Origin: Paramecium tetraurelia
Taxonomy: Eukaryota > Ciliophora > Oligohymenophorea > Peniculida > Parameciidae
DNA length: 64,000 nt
Direction: 5' to 3'
Assembly (NCBI RefSeq): GCF_000165425.1
Contig: NW_001799649.1
Coordinates: 3,630 to 67,629 of the forward strand
Under the pieces are notes generated by a model. That model made no database searches, was not told the DNA's origin, and was given only the letters and a program-made list of their open reading frames with translations. A program made the position numbers and the translations under genes. Below, in pieces: positions 23,635-35,744 of this stretch; positions within the stretch are counted from its first letter, which is position 1, and each line of letters begins with the position of its first letter.

Positions 23635-25378
23635 TCAATCTAAACTTAAATGTAAATGAGGATCTTAAATGCCATTCTCAATGTTCTTTTGCATCTGATC
23701 TCTAAACTTCCTTAAAGCATCTCTAACATCTGGAATCTTCTTTTGAACTATTTGAATCAATAAAGGAGAGAGAAAAAGTAAGGCTTGATCATCCTAATCA
23801 CCATACCAACTGTGTATCTAGATTCCATTATCTGGTTGAAACTTAAAGTTCTCAGCTAGATTATCAATAATAATGGTTCGCTTTACATCTCGACCAATCT
23901 TTTAAATATCTTTCACGTATGTGTTATTTACTAAAGTAGTGTGTTAACGATACAATCTATATCCAATCACTTTATCCTCATCTATCAGATCCAATATGAA
24001 ATCAGCATAATCTTACTGTGCAGCTGTAAAAATAACTATCTCATAATATTTAGACATTTCCTTCAAGAATTACTAGGCATATGGTCTAACTAAGAACTAT
24101 CCATCATCCACTAACTATATAGAAAATCACTCATTTACTTCTTGATAATGGACTAAAGTTTCATCTAAATCTATAACCAAAGTGTATTTATTTGTTTTAG
24201 ATAAGTAAGGTATCTGTTAACAATCAATCACTTCTTCATAGTCAAACTAAAAATCTGAAGAATCTCTTGTTAATCTCAATTGCTAAATGTGTACTAACTT
24301 TAAAATTTAGATTTAGAATTAATACAATTTTATCAAATTAGTATTTAACAAATTTAGTTCCTTGTTATAAATTGATTTTGTCTATTATTGTTAACACTTT
24401 TTCTAATTAGACAAGGTTATTATCAGTTGCATTTTCAACACTAAAATTGATTGACAAATAATCTTACAATAGAATTAGAAGAGAGTAGACTACATTACTA
24501 TTTTTACGTATTAAATTAATATCAATTAATTATAGAGTTTTTCTGGCTCTGAGTTTGTTTAACCTTGCTTAGATTAATGCCTTTTAAGATTGAGATAAAG
24601 CATTGGATTATTGCATTAATTCTAGATGTAAAACCATACTGCTGTGAATATAAAATACTAAATTTTTTAAGTTTTATTAATCCTCATCAAAAGCTTCTGA
24701 TATGGCTTTATATAGAACAACTAAAATGCCAATTCTTTCCAAGATCATTGATTTACATAAGATTTATTAACGGATTTAATCTTTTTCCTCAACTATAAAA
24801 TTGGTAATTTAATTAAGATAATTTTAACATTATTTAATTACCTTTTACTTTTTGCTGATAACAGCTAAAATGGTAAAGACAATTTCTTCTAAATTAATAA
24901 ACTATTAAACATATTCTTCTGAATCATTAATTGTAGAACTCGTGGATTCATTTTTATGAGACTTTGATTCTTCTGTTTTGCATTTTGAGGAATCTGGTTT
25001 TTAATTTTTGTTAAGCATTTTATCTTATTCAACCTTACTATTTATGTGTTAATAGATTTTCTTTAATTGTTGAGGGATCTAATACAAAAGTTATGGTGAA
25101 ATGGACCTTTGTGTTTTATTTGTTGATGACTTTTCGTGTTATGAATTTGGAGTTGAAGTTCTATTGAAATATTAGTCTTTTTAGTTGGTTCTCTTTTAAA
25201 GTTCTTATAAAAGAGCATTAATTTTAGGAGTTGAGTTTTTTTTCTCATTGAATGATACATTCAAGGTTTGTTTATCTGTAAATTATTCAGCAATATTTCT
25301 GGAAGATCGATTGTCAAGAGGAGGCTTTTTGTTTTGAGTTTTCTGTGTCTTTTTCAGTTGTTATAGATCGTAATTCAT
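23635..25378 (-). CDS. SCP/FCP1-like phosphatase with long N-terminal extension
   Basis: The C-terminal 190 residues form an NLI-interacting-factor (HAD) phosphatase domain. The catalytic motif is VIDLDETLVH (DxDxT/V), followed by FLVRPYAQQFLKEMSKYYEI, VIFTAAQQDYADFILDLID, GYRLYRQHTT and TIIIDNLAENF. Such enzymes remove phosphate from Ser, for example on the RNA polymerase II CTD or on kinase substrates. About 370 residues precede it: a Ser/Lys/Gln-rich disordered part, then a Gln-rich helical part (IVEEKDQIRQQILCKS..). A 28-base intron near 24331-24304 joins the two. A 24-base intron near 24150 lies just after the catalytic motif. It stops at TGA 23637-23635. Confidence 0.85.
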
Positions 25379-25445
25379 GAATTTATTTAATATATATTTA
25401 TATAAAAATGAAAAAATCTAGATTTAATTAAAATATAAACATCAA

Positions 25446-28400
25446 TCAATCATGCTTGGATTTTTAAGATGAATCATTACTGTCATAGATTTTATTTAGC
25501 ATCTATTCATATAAATATTCTTATCTTTGCATCATTTTCGTAACCCACACAGGCTCATCAGGTATTACTTATTCAATTAGAAATTTTAATCCGATCACTA
25601 TATGTTCAGCGGCAATCAGCAATAGAAAGTTTCTAAGTGCAAACTAAAATAACCATGAACACATACAGTCTCCTCATTTGTATGGCTATCTTATCCTCCA
25701 ATCAAATTGTTCAATTAATCTTAATTTGCCTAATAAATAGTCAAGCAATTGATGACTGTTCCGATGTATCCCACAATTAGTAGAATGTCATTCCATAAAC
25801 CAATGGATCTTTTGGCCTCTGCAATAGGTCTCTTGACAAATGTGATATAAGCATATAGAAGGCTATCAATAGTGAAGATATTAAATAACAAAATGGCCAC
25901 AGGAATCAATTGAGAACTAGCACTGAACATAGTAACCATACAAAATTGAATAATCTTCGAGATAGTGCGATAAAATTACAAAATATGTGAATTGATCAAT
26001 ATGATTAGGTGTGGGCATCATAATCCTATTTTATTCAACTGTTTTAAGAAATCTTTTACCACTCATGCTACTTCTATCAAAACTTTTATTTACTTAATTT
26101 TCAGTATTATTCTCTAAAACACTTGCGACCTATGAAACATACGTCTTTTTCCATTTTTTTAACATGTATTATTGATATTCAGTATTTAGAAAATAACTTC
26201 TTATTTGATGTTTAATTAAGGGTATTATTGTAAATCTTGTTAAATGGACAATTGCCCAAACAATCGTCAAAGTTATTGACATTATATTGAGTTCATCTGA
26301 ATCAGGATTTATGATGGATTTGTAGAAGAGTCTAACAAACGAGTTTAAGAATGTGAATGAAAATACCTTAATAATGTAGACATCCTCTAATTCATTCTGA
26401 TATTGATGATTTTCGTATTTCATTGATAATTTAGCAAAGTAATTGAAAATCTCATTTGTAATTTTAATAGAGATCCCTAAACCTATAGAGCAGATAATAG
26501 TATAATTAGTGGTTCTATTTTAGAGCGAGATAATGTATTGATAGGCAATCTATTCTCCAGCAATCATTATGACAGCCAAAAGTACTAATGGAAAAGAAGT
26601 CTTATAATACTTCCACTTGTCTCTCTTTGAGTATTGTATTTCGATCTTATGTGTAACATCATCTATCCAAAATTAACCTTGAAATGATTGTATTTTCTTC
26701 TTTTGTTCTGTCTCTACATGCATATCAAATTGAAACATTGTCTCACTCTATTTCCTCTTCCAAAATTCAAAAAAAATAGTAGCCCAAACAGCCAATGCAA
26801 TTGTGTATATTGGGACAAATAAAGTATCAAATCTGTTAGTTGAATAAATATATACTCCAAGCATTATACCAGGAATAGCAGGTAAAAATAGCCAAGTTGT
26901 AAAAAAACTTAAAAATACAAAGAAAAACCCTCCTTCAGATCCAAAGTATGCTTTAATTGCACTCGGAGTTCTACATCTATTTTGGTATAATGATAAAGGC
27001 TCCTTTAACAAATCCCATTTCTCACATTTCCATTAATTGTATATTAATTTCTTTTCTTCTTCATCATGCAATGGGAAATGATCTAATAGTAGTTAATCAT
27101 GCATAAATTAATCCAAATTGAATTCATCATATAATAAGGTTAAAATGATCTATTAGTCATGATAATGATGAAAGTTTTCATACATATAGGCCTTATCTTT
27201 ATTGAAAGGACAGATAATTCCCTGTGTGAAATTATAAATCATCATTTTCTCCTTATGAGCCACTTCATTTTTTAATTGATTTTACACCTTTATTATATAA
27301 TACATGCATGATTCATTATATGATTTAAGAGGAACAGCCTTGAACTTACCACCTATCACCTTCTCTTTAATATTGTTTAATTGTTATTTGACTAAATTTG
27401 CACTCATATTTGTTCCAACAAGCACATATTTGTATCCACTCCTAATAAGATTTTTTTCTGTTTATAACAATGTTTGTCTAAGTTCTTTGATTCTAGCAGA
27501 TCTGGATGAAGCGAATGCTGCTTAATTTCTGAAATTATATATATTGTGATCTGCCCCTAATTTAATTAAGTAGTTCACTATATTTTCATGTCTCTAAATT
27601 CTAATTAATAGTATATACTTGTTCAACTGCAATATGTAATGCCGTTTAAGGTTTTTCAATTGTCATTAGATTTACTAATTTTTTAGATGGTATTTTCTTG
27701 TTTTCACTATAACCTTACTCAAAAAACAATTGCACCAATTTTTCATGTCCTTAGTATGTGGCTGCATGAACTGCATTTCTACCCTTATATGATGGTGCAA
27801 AAGCAGAAAATTATTATTTTAAAAAAGGAATCACTAAGTCCTCATCACCGAGAACACTAGCCCAAAATAAATAATTCAAACCTACACTCTCATAAATTTT
27901 TCTATCCATTTTTTAACAATTATAACGATGATCTGACATTATATCTCTATCACCAAAATCCAAATCTTTATTCAACTCTTATAGTTAGATTATTTATTAT
28001 TCACTATTTAAGAAATGGGCTAAGAATTTCACAATCAAGTATTTTACTACTTACTTTTAACATTCTGGATCTTTTCCGTTAGTCAAAGCAATATCAATTG
28101 GAAATTAATGTCTATCATTTTTCCTCAACACTATTTTATATATTAATTTTACTTAATTCCGGATTATAATACAATAATAATTAAGCAAGTTTTAAATCTC
28201 CAAAATAGCAAGCCCAATGTAATGGATTGTTGATGTGATCTTTCAAATAATGTTATAAGCTTGCTCCTCTCTACAATAACATCTTTGCTATTTTGTATTT
28301 TCTAAAATCACAATCTGTATGATCACTCTGTTCTACTGATTCGTCAAAATCTTGATTATATCCTCTCACGCAGACCAACATAAGGGCGGAATTCCCTATC

Positions 28401-28712
28401 AAATCATTAGAACTCCTAGATTACCTTGTTTATCGGTGGAATTCAAATCCAAACACTGTAAATTTAGAAAGTATTCTACTACTTCGTAATGTCCTCTATA
28501 TGCAGCCTATATAAAATATTTCTTTACATAATGTAAAGCATTCCTGCCATAATAATCAGATTTCTTACAAGCTTCTTAAAGTTATTTCGACGCCAATGAT
28601 GCCAATTACTACTATATAAATTCCAGTTTCCCATCCTATGCTGCCTTAGAGGATTAAATTCACAATATTATACTTCAAGAAGGTTGATTTCCTCATGACC
28701 GAAAAAATGCAT
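25446..28712 (-). CDS. Ankyrin-repeat plus anoctamin (TMEM16) membrane protein
   Basis: The N-terminal 480 residues carry ankyrin repeats, for example NLLEAAQDGKLEFI, GRNALHYAAYRGHYEVVEYF, NPLHWACYFGDLKLAQLLL, GRNAVHAATYQGHEKLVQLF and TALHIAVEQRHENIVNYLI. The rest is an anoctamin. It starts near RTPSAIKAYFGSEGGFFFVF and has the hydrophobic hairpin LFVPIYTIALAVWATIFFEF. Then come several further helices, the conserved TMFSASSQLIPVAIL and FVKRPIAEAKRSIGLWNDIL block, and a last helix TFALRNFLLLIAAEHIVIGL. Anoctamins are calcium-activated scramblases or chloride channels. About eight introns of 21-29 bases were placed. It starts MHFFGHEEINLLE at 28712 and ends SKHD at 25446. Roughly 1,010 residues. 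Confidence 0.9.
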
Positions 28713-28757
28713 TTTTTTAATAATATAAAGAATATCATTCATAATCTCATGTCAAAA

Positions 28758-29267
28758 ATGAATCCTAAGACTTAACTAAACTTACTCCTTCTTCTCTAAA
28801 AACAACAAAACTACTCAGTTCAGCTCAAGATGATCACATCAATCTTTGCTTTTGGCATAATCAAATATAAGATAATGTCAATTGAGTTTTTATATAAAGT
28901 TGGATTGATGCATTTTAATTTCTTGAAGTAAATAACACTCTTTGTCTTAATTAGATATAAAAAGTTGAATAAAAAGGGAAAGGAATATGTTAGAATTACT
29001 CTGAAAATATCTAATCTTGGTTTTTTACCTGGACATATTCCCCTAAAATAAAATGAAAGCATAGTCTCAAGAAAGAATTAAATATCACATAGGACTGAGA
29101 TAGAAGCTCATGATATAATCATAAGTTGTCTATGGGAAAAAGGATAATTGCGAAATTAAATTATTAAGATTGTATTGCATTATGTATATCTTATTGATTA
29201 TCATTTTCATGTATCAAAATTTCTCCTCTTCTACTTATTGGGTATGTATAGCAGATTGAATCCTTGA
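28758..29267 (+). CDS. Orphan protein, 169 codons
   Basis: ATG 28758 opens a frame with no TGA until 29265-29267. Middle segments look protein-like (KKGKEYVRITLKISNLGFLP, SHRTEIEAHDIIISCLWEKG), with hydrophobic patches early and late. There is no clear topology and no family match. With TGA as the only stop, a random frame of this length is not rare in AT-rich DNA, so the call is cautious. It diverges from the ankyrin-anoctamin gene with a 45-base gap. Confidence 0.4.
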
Positions 29268-29325
29268 ATTTCTGTTTTTAATTGAATTGATAAGTGATCC
29301 AGGATCGACATTTTATTTTGGAATT

Positions 29326-30817
29326 TCATCCTCCAATAATTGATTTATGCTTTTAATTATAAGATAACATTAATTACTGGTTCATTTGGGTTTATCTAAA
29401 ATGTGATAAATCTTATTAAGTGGATATGAACTCCACACTCCATACTTCGATTCTATCAATATTCAATTTTGTGATATGAGGTGCCAATATATGACCTGTT
29501 GCAAAAGTCTTATCGTCATCTGCAATATAGCTATCCTTCAAATTTTAACCATCAATCCAAATTCTATGTTATTCATATCCACTACCCCCAATACCCAATC
29601 CAAATTTGCTTAATTTCTTTTATAAAGATTAAGGCAATGGTCTCCCTTGATCACTATTCAATAAGGCATATTTGCTTTATCCCTTCCCTTTGCCTGTTAT
29701 AAATTGCTAGTATTTTGGGACTATGGAAAATATAGATGAGTTCTTGTCTCCAGTGATGTCTGGTGCTAATCTCCACTTGGATGAATTGAAATAACCAAAT
29801 AAATAATGTTATTCAAAGGCATCTAAGTTTTCATCAGGTGTGTGTTGATATGGTAACTTTTCATACTTATTTAATCGTTCAACATGTCTAAATAGTAGCA
29901 GAGTTGGAGAGTTTTAGGATAACAATTGATTTGATAGAATGTTTAAATCAAACTAATCTTAACCATCTTAATAAGCAAAAAGCAAATTCAACTTTTTGGT
30001 TTTAGTAGAACCAAGGAAGTACTTAAATAGAACAATCCCAATATTTGATAGTTGATAATAAGGGAATTATCAGTCAGTTCTGGGAGTTTAATTTTGTGAG
30101 AGGAATCTGTAAATTTCCCTGCAAAATACCTTCTTATGACTGTATTAATCAAAGGAACTTCCATCTTTATTTAGTTACAAAACTGTTATAAGTCCATGTT
30201 GCTTGTTTTATCTATAGGATATTTTCAATTAAGTTACCTCCAAAAATATTATTGATCAATAATTTAGCTGCCACATCATCATCATCGCTTAATTTATTGC
30301 CTTTTGGACTCAACATATTTATTATCTCCTTGATGAAGATCCCTGCTTATAAATATGTTATTTCAACTTTTGTTAACTATTACAACTTGAATTCTTCTCT
30401 CTTATAAATTTCAGGATGTTATATGGATATCAATAATAATAACTGATATTGCTCCAAATGCTTGTAGTTATTTGTATAAACATATATTTCTGATTTCTAT
30501 TTTGTAAATAGTTCCACTAATAATCGTTTTTAACATAATTACTTGATAATACAAAAGTTTCTCTATTCACTATGTTAGTATCACTTTAACTTTTGATAAA
30601 TTTATAGATTTTATCAGCTAACTACGTATTTTCTGTAAAGGCTGCTCTAAAACCTTCAATGGCAATAAATTGTTCAGCTTTTCTAATTTTATAAATTCAA
30701 CATTACCCTGGTGCTATCGATGATAATTTCTTAAATTTCTCGTTACACTTCTCAGAGCTCTTTACTATTTAAAGAACTCTTTTCTTAAAGATTTTTTCTT
30801 GAACTATTACAGCCCAT
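29326..30817 (-). CDS. TLDc-domain protein, N-terminus suited to acylation
   Basis: The C-terminal 200 residues form a TLDc domain: SPTLLLFRHVERL near its start, then FGYFNSSKWRL, FGLGIGGSGYEQHRIWIDG and the hallmark end NIDRIEVWSVEF. TLDc proteins act in oxidative-stress protection and V-ATPase regulation. The N-terminal half is helical and reminiscent of calcium-binding repeats of the MEAK7/TLDC1 type (LKQSADKIY-like helices, AAKLLINNIFGG, PLINTVIRRYFAGKFTD), but I see no complete EF-hand loop. It starts MGCN at 30817, a myristoylation context as in MEAK7. Several introns are needed (28, 24 and others), and some joins between 30500 and 30200 are unresolved. Confidence 0.75.
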
Positions 30818-31025
30818 ATATCTATATCAATATAATTAAATAAAATTTATATAAACTGAAATAAGTATTTCAAGGATGCTAGTTGCCAATTTTTTTAGGA
30901 TTCAGGTAGAAATTATTATAAGCAAATCATTTACACAAATTATATATAAATAACTATGGATTCAGAATTTCGATGCTAAGCACTTGATTCATCTTCTTAT
31001 AATTAATAGTTCATAACTTTAATAC

Positions 31026-32685
31026 TCAAGCATGAAAGTTCTTGTAAACTTACTGATATTCGTAAAAGAAAATCAAAAAGAGGATCCCTTTATTTTTCGA
31101 GTTAATTATATAATATACATTTAAAACCAAATTTTCTTCATCAGTATTTTTACTTTTAATTCTGATTCTTATTGATATTTATCCGCTTACTCTTATCGTT
31201 TATTATCCACATCCTCCTTTTATATTTTACTTAAAATGTAATACAAAATTAAATCAATTTCTTCTATTTATTGAATTAATAATGAATTGTGATTTAGTTG
31301 CAACTGAGCAATTTAAATCATCCAATATTCTTCTAGGCATCGATATATTATATTTAATGATTTAAAAAAAATATTGTTTTTGGTATTTATATTTCTAGAC
31401 TAATTCTAACATAATTTATCCTGTATTTACTTTAGTTTTATCTCTATATTATCACTTCCTTTTGAATTTTGTGTTATCAAATTTTACTATTTTATTACAT
31501 TAAGATTATTTAATTATAATTATAATTTCATTTAACTCATTTCTTTAGAAATTAGCAAAAAATAGGAATATTTTAAATTTATCATTATATCTTAGTCGGA
31601 TACTTCTTTTTGGAAACAGCTCTAGAAAGCAGTATAATCAGTTATTATGTCACCATCCCTATTATAATTCTTCAAATTGTACATAACTTAACTTTTTTAT
31701 GTAAATATTTAATGCAAATCAACTATCTGCATAAATCTGAAGTCTTTAGATTTTGAAATTGATTATTGCCAATCTTCTTTAATTTTACAATGATCATAGT
31801 AAGTAAATTTATAATATAATACGCATATTATTAAATAGTTTATAAATTTAAATATTAAAGTTATGTGCTTTGTGTTTAAATTACATCTCTAATTTTTATA
31901 GACCTATCTAATTATTCGTCGATGGATATTCTTCTTAATAATTTAAGCCACTCTTATCTTTTTAGGTTAACAATGTATTAATGATAAAATGGCTTAAAAA
32001 TGTAACAATATTAAGATTATTATTGACTTTCTTTCCTTCTGATGATAAATTTATGACCTTTATTAAAATGTGCTAGCATTAAATACCAAATTTAAAAATT
32101 GTGATTCTAGCCAAATTTTTGATGGAATGTATTAATTATGTGAGTAATAATTCCTTAAAAAAATCAAGGACGTAAAGAATATTGATTAAATTTACGATTT
32201 GATAAACATCTTGGACACAAATGAGATTCATCAATATAATAATCAGTTTAAGTGTATGCAATCAACAAAATTTAAAATTAACAAAGCGATTGATGTCATT
32301 AATGTTAAATAATTTGGAGAACAATATTCGTAAGGAATGCTGCTTACATAGAGTTAAATAGTAATTGAAATTAATATATAATAACTTGTATATAAATATT
32401 TGGCATCGAAATTAGATTCATGAATAACAATATCATAAGGATTGTAACATTTTTTCATTCCTTCTCCAACTCATTAAAATGATTAAATATATCATCGATA
32501 TCTTCATCCCTTACTTCTTTTAAGCTCTCAAGTCTGTTTAAAGGTAAAGGTTTGATAGGCTAGATGATAGCTTTTCTTAAAACATCAATATCATTTGTAA
32601 ATTAACTTTCCTAAGATATCTAATTTGAAATTGATTAAGAGGTGCGGATGAATATTTATGAACCACAACATTACTTTGCTCCCAT
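31026..32685 (-). CDS. Orphan protein with acylation-type N-terminus
   Basis: Starts MGAKQCCGSQ at 32685, again Gly2 plus paired Cys. About 75 charged residues follow, including LKEVRDEDIDDIFNHFNELE. Several protein-like exons then come in changing frames: IPYEYCSPNYLTLMTS, KKVNNNLNIVTFLSHFIINT, QKLEMQFKHKAHNFNIQIY, MVTQQLIILLSRAVSKKK, and a last one ending YYIINSKNKGILFLIFFYEY and TGA 31028-31026. At least four introns must exist, and not all borders could be set. The overall style suggests a helical scaffold. The family is not recognised. A long plus-strand frame over the same bases is less protein-like and was rejected. Confidence 0.5.
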
Positions 32686-33028
32686 TTTTATTTTAATATT
32701 AAAATAAAAGTTCATGAGTCTAAATATTAATGATGAAAAGTGCTAGGCCAATAAATAATGAATATTAAATAAATAAACTATCCCTTCATCTTCCCACTTG
32801 TGTTTAGATAGAATAGCAAGAATACATGTAAAGCAGTGACTTAAATTGAAAGATATTATTTTTTAATGTTTGATATCAATGATGTTATTAATAAAATTAT
32901 TATTTATTTCGGAATGTGGTATAAAAACTTTTCAAAACAAAGTTGGAATCTTAGGGTTTGGAGGTATACTTTAGTGATTATAGTATAATAGAAAGGCTAA
33001 CATATTATTCAACCAAGACGACATTGGT
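32686..33028. other. Intergenic, divergent promoter region
   Basis: About 340 bases between a minus-strand and a plus-strand gene. Very AT-rich, no convincing frame. It presumably carries both promoters. Confidence 0.4.
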
Positions 33029-33539
33029 ATGTTCAAGACAAAGGGCGTTTTGAGATGGAAGGATACTGTATTCAGAATGGCCAGAAGTGAAGCATGTGTA
33101 TGAAATTATTCATATGAATGATAGTTAAGAGGATTCAACTTCTTCTTCTTTGCTGGAATGATTGGGTCATTCATTTGGGTTAAATCAAACTATTATGATC
33201 CAAAATATGTAGCACCTAAAAAAGTAGAGAGCGAGAAGGAATTAGAGAGATTGGATGCAGAAGCTGATAAAATATTGTTTAAGAATAGATTGGAGGCATA
33301 TTCAAGACCTCATAGAAGTTTGGAAGACTTGATAGCCTTCTTATCTGGGTATTGATAAATAGATAATCGTTCATAGTTCAAAGACCTTCGATCAATTTGC
33401 TGACTTTATCAGTTATGAGGAAGCAATGAATAACAGTATGGATCAATAAAATGGTTTGGATTCATGGATGGATGACTAAGACTAAAGAATGCTTAAATAT
33501 TATCAAAGAAGTATTGGACGTACTCCAAAGTTTGATTGA
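33029..33539 (+). CDS. Small single-pass membrane protein, possibly mitochondrial
   Basis: The start MFKTKGVLRWKDTVFRMARS is basic and lacks acidic residues, as in a mitochondrial targeting peptide. After a 27-base intron comes one membrane helix (GFNFFFFAGMIGSFIWV), then a charged region (ESEKELERLDAEADKILF). After a 28-base intron follows an acidic C-terminus ending RTPKFD. About 150 residues. The layout resembles ciliate-specific subunits of respiratory complexes, but I cannot name one. Both introns have perfect GTAT...ATAG borders and restore the frame. Confidence 0.65.
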
Positions 33540-33639
33540 TTTAGTCAAATGCATATAAATATAAATAAAATATATATGGACATTTGTTAATATATAATAA
33601 AATCACATGCCACAACTAAATACAATTTAAGTTGATTAC

Positions 33640-34395
33640 TAGTTTAGTCCTCCTCCTGCTTCTGGAACAGTCCATCTAATATAATCTTTGGGAATCTTGA
33701 TGTAATAAGTCTTACAATGTAGACAATTTTAAGCATTTATCTATAACTTTTTGCCTTCATTTTTATCAATAAATTCATAGACTTTTGCTGGACAAAATCG
33801 GACCATCATACAAATTCAAGTTTTCCTTAGGTTCAACCTCTTTGATTACTTTAAGATGAGCTGGTTGATCATGTTCATGATTGGTCCCACTTTAAACGCA
33901 ATGATATATAAATCTTACCTTCTTTCTAAGTTATCTAAAAATCAAAGGTTAATTTTCTATCTGGTTTCTCATATTTAATCTAAGGAACCTAGTCTTTAGT
34001 CAAATAAGATTCGCTTTCTTTGACATGTGATTTGATATTCCAAGGTTCCCTTCCTTTTGAGATGATACCATCAAATGAACCATATCAATCCAAAATAAAT
34101 ATTGTATTAAAATGAACCCTTGAAATTTCTTGATCTAGACAATTCATCATAGATCCAAGATTATTTAACATCATCCTCATATTCAACTAATTCTTATCTT
34201 GGTTCTACATTTTGTTTTGCACAAATAGTTTCTGCTGCCAACATTCACAACAACTGATTTGTTAGAATCCAAATCCTTAATTCTTATTACTCCTGATAAA
34301 CTTGCTGGCCCTACACCAACTATAAGTATGTCAAATTGGATCTTTTAGAGTGAGAAAAGAAATTTCGCAACTTTTTAGCATTAATATTATATTTA
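33640..34395 (-). pseudogene. ETF-ubiquinone oxidoreductase remnant with the middle deleted
   Basis: ETF-QO passes electrons from ETF to ubiquinone in the inner mitochondrial membrane and is normally about 550-600 residues. Here the FAD-binding start FDILIVGVGPASLSGVIR is followed after about 30 residues by AETICAKQNVEPRQEL and YEDDVKQSWIYDELSRSRNF, which belong near position 400. The C-terminal parts GREPWNIKSHVKESESYLTK, SGTNHEHDQPAHLKVIKEVE and the iron-sulfur region NCLHCKTYYIKIP are present but in several frames, and a cluster Cys is Tyr. The end PEAGGG is intact. About 370 codons are missing at 34238-34250. Clearly a decayed duplicate; a working copy must lie elsewhere. Confidence 0.8.
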
Positions 34396-34486
34396 GATCT
34401 AAAAATAGGCATTATTAAATTCGTATTAAACTACTATTCTTCTTTATTTATTGAGGTATTTCTTCGAAATTATTAATTTTTATTGC

Positions 34487-35329
34487 TCATTTTAACTAAA
34501 AAGAACTGGAAATTGATTTCTATTTATTATAATTATGTAAAATCTCAATCGACTTTTGGACTATTGATAAATTTAACAAATACCCTAAATGAAAAAAGTG
34601 ATCAATCATAAGTTTGATGGGATCATGAAATAAAAGTGAAAATACTTTTTTATAAATTATTAATATTACCTAAGTATTAAGAAAACTATTAGTTACAAAA
34701 TCATTTTCTAAATTATGATATGTATTTAAAGATAAAAAGTAAATAAGAAAATGTACCCTACTTGATGTATTTTTAATTAATGAATAGGGATATGAGAATA
34801 AACTGAATGGTTTTTCGGATGTAAACATGAAAGAAAAATATAACTAAAAATACATAATAGTTCTGAATTTAATTTTCTTATTTATATAAACTTATGAGAA
34901 TTAATGAATATTTAAATAATTGAATAATCTTAAAAATTACCCAAAATCACTGTGATGGGAATTTAATAAATCTATAAGTTTACAATAATATAACTAATAT
35001 TTTGCCATCAAATTTTTCGATTAAAGAAGAGACAAAAATAAACCAAATATTAAACCCTAAAGCACTAAATTCTGTTTCAATAAAATAGAGGTATTTAGGC
35101 TGAATCGTCAGCGAATAAAAATACACAATGATATCTTAGTATTATCTCTATAATAAATATAAATGCAATTAAATTTAGCAACCAATAACTTATAAGAAAA
35201 GATTGAATAATCGATAAGGACAAAAATTACCATAATTAATAAATATGATGTGAATAGTACTTCCCCGATTTTCTGCAGACAAAAATATTTATTCAACAAT
35301 GATTAGTGGTGAGAATTATTCTAAATCAT
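34487..35329 (-). CDS. Possible hydrophobic orphan protein
   Basis: From ATG 35329 a frame with one membrane-like stretch (SYLLIMVIFVLIDYSIF) meets a TGA that a 27-base GT..AG intron near 35115 would remove. It then runs about 205 more codons to TGA 34489-34487 (for example LLFHDPIKLMIDHFFHLG). It is rich in Phe, Leu and Asn. This could be a real membrane protein or a chance frame in AT-rich noncoding DNA. No family recognised. Confidence 0.33.
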
Positions 35330-35459
35330 TAGATTGCTTAAGATTTTAATATGTACTATAACATATAAATGCTAAACTAATAAGAAGACTTTAATTATTA
35401 AAGGCATGATTCCTAAGAATTTAATTGAAAATGATTTTAACTGTAATTATATAAAACAA

Positions 35460-35694
35460 TCATGGGAGACTCTTTTGTATATTTTCTATGGTGTGCAATA
35501 TGCTATTGACTGAATTAGTGAGCTAGTTGAATTAAAGGAATTTTTACCTATTCAGCTGTACTTTTGATACCATTTATCTAAGCTTCCAATTGATTAAGTT
35601 TTTCAGGCACTGCTTTGAGTGTTACTGCATTTCTTTAAATTGCTGCAAAATCATCTTCCATTTATTGCATTTGTGGTACTTAGCACTATCCCAT
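35460..35694 (-). CDS. Small acylation-type helical protein
   Basis: MGQCQVPQMQQMEDDFAAIQ starts at 35694. A 25-base intron (GTAAAAATTCC..CTAG) lies near 35550. The helix LKAVPEKLNQLEAQINGIKS continues after it as LTNSVNSILHTIENIQKSLP and ends at TGA 35462-35460. About 69 residues forming one amphipathic coiled coil with a Gly2/Cys4 N-terminus. Heptad-like spacing of Leu and Ile suggests oligomerisation at a membrane. No family recognised. It diverges from the RRM-CCHC gene with a 50-base gap. Confidence 0.6.
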
Positions 35695-35744
35695 TTTATC
35701 TAAATAAAAATTAATTATTAATAAATAAATTAATTAATTTAAGG

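Noticed and set aside
30950-31800. Long plus-strand frame with several hydrophobic stretches, resembling a multi-pass membrane protein
   Set aside because: The minus strand there reads as charged, helical exons (for example QLNHNSLLIQQIEEIDLI) ending in a proper TGA. The hydrophobic frame is its complement.
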